Shown here in pieces: positions 56,963 through 64,000 of a DNA stretch of 64,000 nt; the stretch's first letter is position 1, and every line of letters starts with the position of its first letter. A program made the translations under genes and the position numbers. A model generated the notes under the pieces. The model worked only from the letters and a program-made list of their open reading frames with translations. It searched no databases and was not told the DNA's origin. Source of the stretch: an uncultured Massilia sp. (GTDB taxonomy: Bacteria; Pseudomonadota; Gammaproteobacteria; Burkholderiales; Burkholderiaceae_D); contig NZ_CAJYEB010000037.1 in the NCBI RefSeq assembly GCF_913773735.1, positions 1 through 64,000 of the forward strand, written 5' to 3'.

Positions 56963-57613
56963 TCAGTGGACGACGGCAAGCGCCTGGCGCCGCCAGCCCG
57001 GTTCCGGCTGGGCGCCGTCGCGCATGGCCGCCGCCAGGACGCGGCCCCCGGGCCCGGCGGGGTCGTCCGGCACCGCCGCCGGCGCCGCGCGCCGCGGCAC
57101 CGCGCGCCGCTCGCGCTGCCAGGCGTCGTGCGCCAGCATCTGGTTGGCGATCGCGAACCAGGCATCGCCGCCGACCGCGCCGCGCGCCAGCGGCAACAGT
57201 TCCCGCTCCTCGCGCTCGAGCCGCAGGCGCAGCGCCGCCACGCTGCGCTCGACGGCCGCGTGGAAGGCCGCGCGCGGCACGACGCGGTGCGCGGCGCCGT
57301 CGCCGACGCAGGCCTCGGCCGCCGTCATCGCCTCGGCCGCCTCGGCGCTGAGCGCTTCCAGCTCGCCCAGCAGCGCATCGGCGGCGCCGGTGCCGCGCCG
57401 CAGCGCCGGCACGACGAACTTGTCGAGCTTGCGCCAGTGGCAGTCGTCGTAGGCCTGGCGCAACATCCCGCACAGGGACGCCGCGCGCGCCGGCACCAGC
57501 GAGGACACGTCGCCGGGCAGCGCGTGGAGCGCGTCGAGCAGCGCCTGCAGCACGGTACGCGCCGTGGCCTGTTCGATGGACAGGGCAACGAGGGTGTAGG
57601 TCGAAGTCAGCAT
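56963..57613 (-). CDS. all-helical hypothetical protein, possibly hemerythrin-like
   Basis: The roughly 216-residue protein starts MLTSTYTLVALSIEQATART and consists of long helices. A few positions (CHWRKLDKFVVPAL, LEREERELLPLARGAVGG) recall hemerythrin HHE domains, but most iron-binding His are absent, so metal binding is doubtful. It is separated by gaps of 94 and 145 nt from its same-strand neighbours. Confidence 0.65.
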   Translation of the reverse strand: MLTSTYTLVALSIEQATARTVLQALLDALHALPGDVSSLVPARAASLCGMLRQAYDDCHWRKLDKFVVPALRRGTGAADALLGELEALSAEAAEAMTAAEACVGDGAAHRVVPRAAFHAAVERSVAALRLRLEREERELLPLARGAVGGDAWFAIANQMLAHDAWQRERRAVPRRAAPAAVPDDPAGPGGRVLAAAMRDGAQPEPGWRRQALAVVH

Positions 57614-57758
57614 CGGGTCTCCTCTGGTCGTTCGCCAACGCCCGGCCGCGCCGGGCGATGGGCCGGCGCGGCCGTCGTCCCGGCAAGGTGGGCGGGGAAT
57701 GTCGATGGGCCGGGCCTGGGGGATTCTGGATTCGTCGTCGGCCCGAAAGAGTCCTATG

Positions 57759-59042
57759 TTAAGGAGGCACACCGGTTGGCGTTTGATCTATAACAAAGTC
57801 GGTCGGCCCCTGGCCGGCGTCCGTTCCCTCTTCCAGCAACGCCCGCAGCGCCGGCGCCACCGCCTCCGGCCGCGCATGCGCCAGCGCCAGTTGCGGGCAG
57901 CCGTGCCAGCGCGCGCACCGCCGCAGCGCGCCGGCCAGGTCGCGCAGCAGGCGCTCGCTGGCGCGCACGCCCGGCTCCAGCGCCAGCGACTTGAGTTCGA
58001 ACACGCCGGCCTTGCGGTGCGCCTTGGCGTCGACGCGGCCCACCAGCTGCCCGCGGCGCAGCAGCGGCAGCGCGAAATAGCCGTGGCGGCGCTTTTCCAG
58101 CGGCGTGTAGCATTCGAGGCGGTAGTCGAAGCCGAACAGTTCCAGCGCGCGCCGGCGGTCCCAGACGATGGGGTCGAACGGCGACAGCACGCTCGTCGAC
58201 GTTGGCGCCAGCGTGCCGGCGGCGGCGCGCTCCAGCAGCGCCGCATGGTCGGGGTGCACGAACACCGGTTCCTTCCAGCCCTCGACGCGGGCACGCAGCA
58301 GCAGGCCGGCGTCGACCAGGGCCTGCGGCCGCAGGTGCGGCGGCCGGGTCCGGTGGTAGTCCGGGATCCAGGCCGCCTTCGCCAGGCCCAGCGCCTTCAC
58401 CGCCTGCAGCGCGAAGGCGCGCCGGGTCGCCTCGATGGACGGCATGCGCGCATCGTCCCAGCCGGGCAGCACGCGCTCGGCCAGGTCGTAGACGCGGTGG
58501 AAGTTCTGGCGCCGCGCGATCATCAGGCGGCCGGCCGTGAACAGCACCTCGAGCGCGCGCTTTTCCGGCTTCCACTGCCACCAGCCGCCGCCCTGGCCGT
58601 CGGTGCGCTCGAAATCGGCGGAGCGCGCCGGGCCGCCGGCGCGGATGTGTTCCAGCACGCGCTCGACCTCGTCGGGATGCTCGCGCATCCAGGCGCCCGC
58701 GAACTTCCACCCGAGCGCGCCGGGGTCGATCATGCGGTGGCGGTACAGGCCGTAATCCTCGATCGGGATGAAGCAGGCCTCGTGCGCCCAGTATTCGAAC
58801 AGCCGGCCCTCGGCCAGCAGCGCGTCCAGCCACCCCGGATCGTAGTCGCCCAGGCGGCTCCACAGCACCAGGTAGGGACTGCGGGCGACGACGCTGATGG
58901 TGTCGATCTGCAGCACGCCCATGCGCCGGATCGCGGCCAGCACGTCGTCCTTGCGCGCCCGGGTGCGCTGCGGGCGCAGCATGCCCTGGGCCGCCAGGTG
59001 CAGGGCGCGCGCGGCGCCGATGGTCAGGATGGGTTCGTTCAT
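57759..59042 (-). CDS. YcaQ/AlkX-family crosslink-repair DNA glycosylase
   Basis: The 427-residue winged-helix (HTH_42) protein has RRMGVLQIDTISVVARSPYL, whose Q-x-D motif is that of the YcaQ (AlkX) branch, as against Q-x-Q in AlkZ. It also has FEYWAHEACFIP and LSPFDPIVWDRRR. The family unhooks interstrand DNA crosslinks. ATG 59042 is favoured over ATG 59051. It is divergent from sbcDC, another break-repair locus. Confidence 0.92.
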   Translation of the reverse strand: MNEPILTIGAARALHLAAQGMLRPQRTRARKDDVLAAIRRMGVLQIDTISVVARSPYLVLWSRLGDYDPGWLDALLAEGRLFEYWAHEACFIPIEDYGLYRHRMIDPGALGWKFAGAWMREHPDEVERVLEHIRAGGPARSADFERTDGQGGGWWQWKPEKRALEVLFTAGRLMIARRQNFHRVYDLAERVLPGWDDARMPSIEATRRAFALQAVKALGLAKAAWIPDYHRTRPPHLRPQALVDAGLLLRARVEGWKEPVFVHPDHAALLERAAAGTLAPTSTSVLSPFDPIVWDRRRALELFGFDYRLECYTPLEKRRHGYFALPLLRRGQLVGRVDAKAHRKAGVFELKSLALEPGVRASERLLRDLAGALRRCARWHGCPQLALAHARPEAVAPALRALLEEGTDAGQGPTDFVIDQTPTGVPP

Positions 59043-59157
59043 TGCTCCCATTCTAGTGACGTTTCGACATTGTTGCCGCTATCCGCCGGAACTTTGTCAG
59101 GCATGCGGCGTCTGCGCTATAGTGCTCATCCTCCCGTTGCATCCAACATACTCTCTC

Positions 59158-60453
59158 ATGCGGCTGCTGCACACCTCCGACTGGCACCTCGGCCAGACCC
59201 TGCACAATTTCGACCGGACCTACGAACACCAGTGCTTCCTCGACTGGCTGCTCGACACCATCGTGGAACAGGACGCCGATGCCCTGCTGGTCGCCGGCGA
59301 CGTGTTCGACAACGCCAACCCGTCGGCGGCCTCGCAGCGCCAGCTGTACCGCTTCCTGCAGCAGGCGCGCGCGCGCAAGCCGCAGCTCGACATCGTGATC
59401 ATCGCCGGCAACCACGATTCCGCCGGCCGCCTGGAGGCGCCGGGGCCGCTGCTGGAAGCCCACGGCACCCGCGTCGTCGGCCACGTGACGCGCGGCGCCG
59501 ACGGCGAGATCGACCTGGAACGCCTGCTGGTGCCCTTGAGCGGCAAGGACGGCGCGGTCGCGGCCTGGTGCGTCGCCATCCCCTTCCTGCGCCCCGGCGA
59601 CGTGCCGCGCGACGTACCGCGCGACCCGCCGCCCGAGGGCGCGGACGACGACGCCTTCGACGCCTACCTGGCCGGCACCGCCCTGCTGTACCAGCGCGCC
59701 CATGCGCTGGCACGCATGCGCGCCGCGCCGGGCCAGCCGATCGTCGCGATGGGCCACTGCCACATGATGGGCGGCGAGCCGTCGCAGGATTCCGAGCGCC
59801 GCATCGTCATCGGCGGCAGCGAGGCGCTGCCGTCCTCGCTGTTCGCGCCCGACGTGGCGTACGCGGCCCTGGGCCACCTGCACCTGGCCCAGCGCGTCGG
59901 CAGGCAGGAGCACCTGCGCTACAGCGGCAGCCCGCTGCCGCTGTCGTTCGCCGAAGTCGGCTACCGGCACCAGGTGCTGCGCGTCGACCTGGACGGCGCC
60001 GGCCCGGCCGTGATCGAGGCGCTGCCGGTGCCGCGCGCCGTCGCGCTGCTGCGCGTGCCGCCCGCGCCGGCGCCGCTTCCGGACGTGCTCGCCGCCCTGG
60101 CGGACCTGGACCTGCCGGACGACCTGCCCGCGCACGCCTGGCCCTACCTCGAAGTGCGCGTGCTGCTGGACGGCCCGGAACCGGGCCTGCGCGCCCAGGT
60201 CGAGGCGGCGCTGGAAGGCAAGCCGGTACGTCTGGCCAAGATCGAGCCGACCCGGCGCGTGACGACCACGGCCGGGATCGAGCCGGCGCTGAGCCTGGAC
60301 CAGCTGGCCCAGCTGCAGCCGGACGACATCTTCCGGCGCCTGTGGCAGCAGCGCTTCGGCGCCGACGCGCCCGACGACCAGCTGGCCGCCTTCGCCGAGC
60401 TGCTGCTGCCGCAGGACGGCGAACGCGGCGACGGCGCGCGGGAGGCTGCATGA
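59158..60453 (+). CDS. sbcD: exonuclease subunit SbcD
   Basis: The 431-residue nuclease has Mre11-type motifs: HTSDWHLGQTLHNFDR, VAGDVFDNANPS, IAGNHDSAGR, GHCHM and LGHLHLAQRVG, all metal ligands in place. With SbcC it cuts hairpins and protein-blocked ends. ATG 59158 gives the family start MRLLHTSDWHLG; the frame is open 260 nt upstream but not similar. Its stop overlaps the sbcC start as ATGA. Confidence 0.97.
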   Translation: MRLLHTSDWHLGQTLHNFDRTYEHQCFLDWLLDTIVEQDADALLVAGDVFDNANPSAASQRQLYRFLQQARARKPQLDIVIIAGNHDSAGRLEAPGPLLEAHGTRVVGHVTRGADGEIDLERLLVPLSGKDGAVAAWCVAIPFLRPGDVPRDVPRDPPPEGADDDAFDAYLAGTALLYQRAHALARMRAAPGQPIVAMGHCHMMGGEPSQDSERRIVIGGSEALPSSLFAPDVAYAALGHLHLAQRVGRQEHLRYSGSPLPLSFAEVGYRHQVLRVDLDGAGPAVIEALPVPRAVALLRVPPAPAPLPDVLAALADLDLPDDLPAHAWPYLEVRVLLDGPEPGLRAQVEAALEGKPVRLAKIEPTRRVTTTAGIEPALSLDQLAQLQPDDIFRRLWQQRFGADAPDDQLAAFAELLLPQDGERGDGAREAA

Positions 60454-63400
60454 AGATCCTGCGCATCGGCGGCAAGAACCTGGCGTCGCTGGCGGACGCG
60501 TTCGAGGTCGACTTCGAGCGCGAACCGCTGGCGTCGTCGGGCCTGTTCGCGATCAGCGGCCCCACCGGCGCCGGCAAGAGCACCCTGCTCGACGCCCTGT
60601 GCCTGGCCCTGTACGACGCCACGCCGCGCCTGGTCAAGGGGCCGCGCGTGGGCAACTACCTGCCCGACGTCGGCGCCGAGACCCTGTCGGTGGGCGACCG
60701 CCGCACCCTGCTGCGGCGCGGCGCCACCGAAGCCCATGCGGAGGTCGACTTCATCGGCAACGACGGCCAGCGCTACCGCGCGCGCTGGAGCGTGCGGCGC
60801 TCGCGCAACCGCGCCTCGGGCGCGCTGCAGCCCTCGACCATGAGCCTGCAGGCGCTGCCCGCCGGCCAGCCGCTGGGCGGCACCAAGACCGAGGTGCTGG
60901 CCGAGGTCGAGCGCCGCATCGGCCTGTCGTTCGAACAGTTCACCCGCTCCGTGCTGCTGGCCCAGAACGAGTTCTCCGCCTTCCTGCGCACCGACGAGAA
61001 CGAGCGCGGCGAACTGCTCGAGACCCTGACCGGCAGCGCCGTCTACAGCGACATCTCGCGCCGCGCCTTCGAACGCTGGCGCCAGGAACAGGAAGCGCTG
61101 CGCCGCATCACGGCGCGCCTGCAGGACCAGGCGCCGCTGGCGCCCGCCGAGCGCACGGCGCTGGACGACGAGCATGCCGCGGCCCAGGCCGCGCTGCGGG
61201 ACGCCGACACCCGCCGCGACGCGCTGGAGCGGCGCCTGCGCTGGCACCAGGAACTGGAACGCCTGCGCGGCGGCGAGGCGCAGGCCGAGGCCGCGCTGGC
61301 CGCCGCCGCCGCCGAGGTCGACGCGGCCGCCGGCCGGCGGCGCCACCTGGCCACGCTGGACGCCGTGCAGCCGGCGCGCGCGCTGGTCGCCGACCTGGCG
61401 CGCCTGGACGGCGAACAGCGCCAGGTGCAGGCCCAGCTGGCCGGCGGCGAACGCGAACTGGCGCGCGCGCTCGACGCCCAGCAGGCCGCCGCGCGCGGGC
61501 TGATGGAAGCCGAGCGCCGCCTGGAAGCGGCCGAGGACGCGCAGCAGGCCGCCAAGCCGGACCTGGACGCGGCCAAGAAGCTCGACGCGGCCCTGGAGGC
61601 GCTGGCCCCGGCCCATGCCGGCGCGCGCCAGGCGCTCGACAGCGCCGCCGGCGACGCGGCGCAGGCCGAGCAGGCGCTGCGCGCCAAGACGGCGCAGCGC
61701 GACGCCAGCCGGCACGCGCTGGCCGAGGTCGGCGCCTGGCTCGCCGCCCAGCGCCGGCGCGAGCCGCTGGCCGTGCAGTGGGCGCGCTGGGACCAGCGCC
61801 TGCAGCAGGCGGGCGCCAACGCGCGCCAGGATGAAGCGAATGCCGCCGCGCTGGACACGGCCAGGGCCGCCGCCGAGCAGGCCGCGCAGGGCGCCCAGCG
61901 CACCGCGACCGCGCTGTCGGCGTCGATCGCACTGCTGGACGTGCGTGAGGCCACGCGCCGGCAGGCGCTCGCGGCGCTGGCCGGCGTCGACGCCGACGCC
62001 CTGCTGGCCGAGCGGCGCGCGCTGGAAGCGCGGCGCGCGCAACTGGCCTCGCTCGACCAGACCTGGCAGGCGCTGGTCGCCAGCCGCGCGCGCCTCGCAG
62101 ACCTGGATGCGCAGGCGGCGCAGCAGGACAGGATCCGCGCCGACGCCGCGCGCGACCTGGACGCGGCGCGCGCCGCCGGCGGCGCACTGGACGGCGCTGT
62201 CGGCCAGGCCGAGCGCGCCCTGAAGGCGGCCGAACTGGCCTGCGCCGGCGGCGTCGAGAGCCTGCGCGCGCGCCTGGTCGACGGCGAGCCCTGCCCCGTG
62301 TGCGGCGGCGCGGACCACCCCTACCGGCACCAGGACGAGCGCCTGCACGCGCTGCTGGAACACCTGTCCGGCGAGCTGGCGGCGCGCCGGCGCGAGCAGC
62401 GCGACAACCGCGACGCCCAGGCCGACCTGCGCGCGGCGCACGAGCAGGCCGGCGAGCGCCTTGCCGGCCTGGCGCGCGAACGCGCCGCGCTGGCGCGCAC
62501 GCTCGAACAGCTCGACGCCGAGTGGGACGAGAGCCCGCTGACGGCGCAGGCGCCGGCGGGCGACGCGCGCGGGCCCTGGTTCGCGGCCGGCATGGCCGCG
62601 CTGCGCGCCGACCTGGACGCGCTCGACGCGCGCGACGGCGACCTGCGCCGCGCCGTGCTGGCGCGCGACGGCGCCCAGCAGGCCTGGGACGCCGCCAACC
62701 GCGAACATGCGCGCCTGCTCGACGCGGCCCAGGCCGCCCAGGGCCAGCTGGCGCGCCTGGACACGGAACTGGCCGCGCTGCAGGCGCGCCGCGACGCCTC
62801 GCGCCAGGCGCTGGCCGAGGCGCTGGCCGAACTCGACCCGGTGCTGGCCGACGCCGCCGGCGACGGCTGGCAGGATGCCTGGCGCCGCGACCCCGAGGGC
62901 TGGCGCCGCGCGCGCGCCCTCGAGGCCGGCGAGTGGAACGAGCGCGCCCGGCGCCATGCCGAGCTGGCCGGCGCCATGGGCGCGCTGGACGCCGAGCATG
63001 CGGCGCTGTCCAGCCGGGCCGAGGGCGCGGCCGCGCGCCTGCGGGCGGCGCGCGCCGAGCACGAACGGGTCGACGCCGACCTCTCGGCGCGGCGCACGCA
63101 GCGCCGCGCCCTGTTCGACGGCCGCCAGGTCGTCGACGTCGAGCAGGCCCTGGGCGCGGCGGTGACGGCCGCGCGCGCTGACGTGCAGGCCGGACTGGCC
63201 GCCAGCCAGGCCGCGGCCCAGTTGGAAACCCGGGTGCGCGCGGCCCAGGCCCAGGCCGCCGGCCGCATCGCCGACCTGCAGGCGGAACTGGCGCGCGCCG
63301 GCGAGCGCCTGGCCGGCTGGCTGCAGGACTTCGACGGCGCCGACCCTGGCCTGGAACCGGTCGCCGACGAGGCCCACCTGGGCCGCCTGCTGCAGGTCGG

Positions 63401-64000
63401 CAGCGCCTGGATCGCCCAGGAACGCGCCGCCCTGCTGGAACTGGACGCCGGCGCGCGCCAGGCCGGCGCCGTGCTGGCCGAACGGCGCGCGCAGCGCAAG
63501 CAGCACGAGGACTCCCCGCCGGACGACCCCCCGGCGCAGGACCAGGAAGCGGTCGCGGCGGCGCTGGATGCCGTCCGGGCCGAGCGCGCGCGGGCGCACG
63601 AGACGGCCGCCGCGCTGGCGGTGCGCCTGCGCGAGGACGACGTCCGGCGCGAGCGCGCCAGCGCGCTGGCGTCCGAACTGGCGCGGCAGCGCGCCGTCGA
63701 GGACCGCTGGGCCAGGCTGGCGGAGCTGATCGGCTCCGCCGACGGCAAGAAGTTCCGCAACTACGCCCAGCAATTCACGCTCGACGTGCTGCTCGGCTAT
63801 GCCAACACGCACCTGGCGCACCTGGCGTGGCGCTACCGCCTGGAGCGCGTCGTCAGCCAGGCCGGCCCGTCGCTGGCGCTGATGGTGCGCGACCAGGACA
63901 TGGGCGGCGAGGTGCGCTCGGTGAATTCCCTGTCCGGCGGCGAGAGCTTCCTGGTCTCGCTGGCGCTGGCGCTGGGACTGGCCTCGCTGTCGTCGAACCG
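60450..64000 (+). CDS. sbcC: exonuclease subunit SbcC (partial, runs off the right edge)
   Basis: About 1183 residues are visible. Walker A is GPTGAGKST (37-45), followed by the Rad50-type Q-loop region (FTRSVLLAQNEFSAFL). Two very long coiled-coil arms flank the zinc hook CPVC (C615, C618). The ABC signature LSGGESFLVSLALALGLASL is just before the edge; Walker B and the D-loop must lie outside. It is the ATPase partner of SbcD, translated by coupled restart at ATGA. Confidence 0.97.
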   Translation, partial: MKILRIGGKNLASLADAFEVDFEREPLASSGLFAISGPTGAGKSTLLDALCLALYDATPRLVKGPRVGNYLPDVGAETLSVGDRRTLLRRGATEAHAEVDFIGNDGQRYRARWSVRRSRNRASGALQPSTMSLQALPAGQPLGGTKTEVLAEVERRIGLSFEQFTRSVLLAQNEFSAFLRTDENERGELLETLTGSAVYSDISRRAFERWRQEQEALRRITARLQDQAPLAPAERTALDDEHAAAQAALRDADTRRDALERRLRWHQELERLRGGEAQAEAALAAAAAEVDAAAGRRRHLATLDAVQPARALVADLARLDGEQRQVQAQLAGGERELARALDAQQAAARGLMEAERRLEAAEDAQQAAKPDLDAAKKLDAALEALAPAHAGARQALDSAAGDAAQAEQALRAKTAQRDASRHALAEVGAWLAAQRRREPLAVQWARWDQRLQQAGANARQDEANAAALDTARAAAEQAAQGAQRTATALSASIALLDVREATRRQALAALAGVDADALLAERRALEARRAQLASLDQTWQALVASRARLADLDAQAAQQDRIRADAARDLDAARAAGGALDGAVGQAERALKAAELACAGGVESLRARLVDGEPCPVCGGADHPYRHQDERLHALLEHLSGELAARRREQRDNRDAQADLRAAHEQAGERLAGLARERAALARTLEQLDAEWDESPLTAQAPAGDARGPWFAAGMAALRADLDALDARDGDLRRAVLARDGAQQAWDAANREHARLLDAAQAAQGQLARLDTELAALQARRDASRQALAEALAELDPVLADAAGDGWQDAWRRDPEGWRRARALEAGEWNERARRHAELAGAMGALDAEHAALSSRAEGAAARLRAARAEHERVDADLSARRTQRRALFDGRQVVDVEQALGAAVTAARADVQAGLAASQAAAQLETRVRAAQAQAAGRIADLQAELARAGERLAGWLQDFDGADPGLEPVADEAHLGRLLQVGSAWIAQERAALLELDAGARQAGAVLAERRAQRKQHEDSPPDDPPAQDQEAVAAALDAVRAERARAHETAAALAVRLREDDVRRERASALASELARQRAVEDRWARLAELIGSADGKKFRNYAQQFTLDVLLGYANTHLAHLAWRYRLERVVSQAGPSLALMVRDQDMGGEVRSVNSLSGGESFLVSLALALGLASLSSN

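Noticed and set aside
60144..63821. 1225-residue open frame on the minus strand
   Set aside because: It lies antisense to sbcC and part of sbcD, which have clear motifs. Long antisense frames are common at this GC content; the translation is Arg/Gly/Ala/Gln-rich without a recognisable domain.

Overview
The window is a high-GC chromosome segment from a betaproteobacterium, most likely of the Oxalobacteraceae (Massilia-like). This placement is inferred from gene order (yceD-rpmF-plsX-fabHDG-acpP-fabF, then rpoE-rseA-degQ and lepA-lepB-rnc-era-recO-pdxJ-acpS), codon use and a PEP-CTERM protein; no database search was possible.

Region 1-11.4 kb is accessory DNA with visibly lower GC. It opens with nested insertion-sequence debris: a transposase tail, a left-truncated IS3-family element, and an IS630-family element cut by that IS3. 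A 48-nt copy of the 3' half of tRNA-Cys lies at 1959-2006, and an intact tRNA-Cys at 11395-11468, in the same orientation. This is the classical footprint of an island integrated into the 3' end of a tRNA gene. The island (about 9.4 kb) carries a HigBA toxin-antitoxin pair with an operator-promoter, an OmpA-like lipoprotein with its own promoter, an IS630 remnant, and a tightly overlapping three-gene operon (5008-10802). That operon encodes a protein of unknown family, a phospholipase D-superfamily protein with two Tdp1-like HxK...N motifs, and an SNF2-type helicase. A broken second copy of higA closes the island. The three-gene operon is the best candidate here for an undescribed system, plausibly anti-phage or DNA-processing.

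Region 11.4-33.7 kb is a long co-directional (minus-strand) core block. Read in the direction of transcription it holds fatty acid and phospholipid synthesis genes, the sigma-E locus (rpoE, a short rseA, a DegQ/MucD protease, no rseB), lepA-lepB, rnc-era-recO-pdxJ-acpS, uvrC, pgsA, four tRNA-Gly(GCC) genes and tRNA-Cys.

Region 33.7-39.5 kb has maf, a tetrapyrrole-methylase-family methyltransferase, an EAL-HDOD protein, rlmJ with an unusual tail, and isocitrate lyase. Region 39.8-48.3 kb is an accessory catabolic cluster: cupin, HpcH/HpaI aldolase, DUF6282-like hydrolase, quinone reductase, IclR regulator, BKACE enzyme, MFS transporter and porin. A PEP-CTERM protein and a VOC protein lie beside it.

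Region 48.5-64 kb holds clpB, then a fluoride-resistance module (fluoride riboswitch, CLC-F type antiporter, CrcB channel, with a YiaA protein between them). It continues with moaE, a DUF349 protein, a helical hypothetical protein, a YcaQ/AlkX-like glycosylase and sbcD-sbcC; sbcC runs off the right edge.
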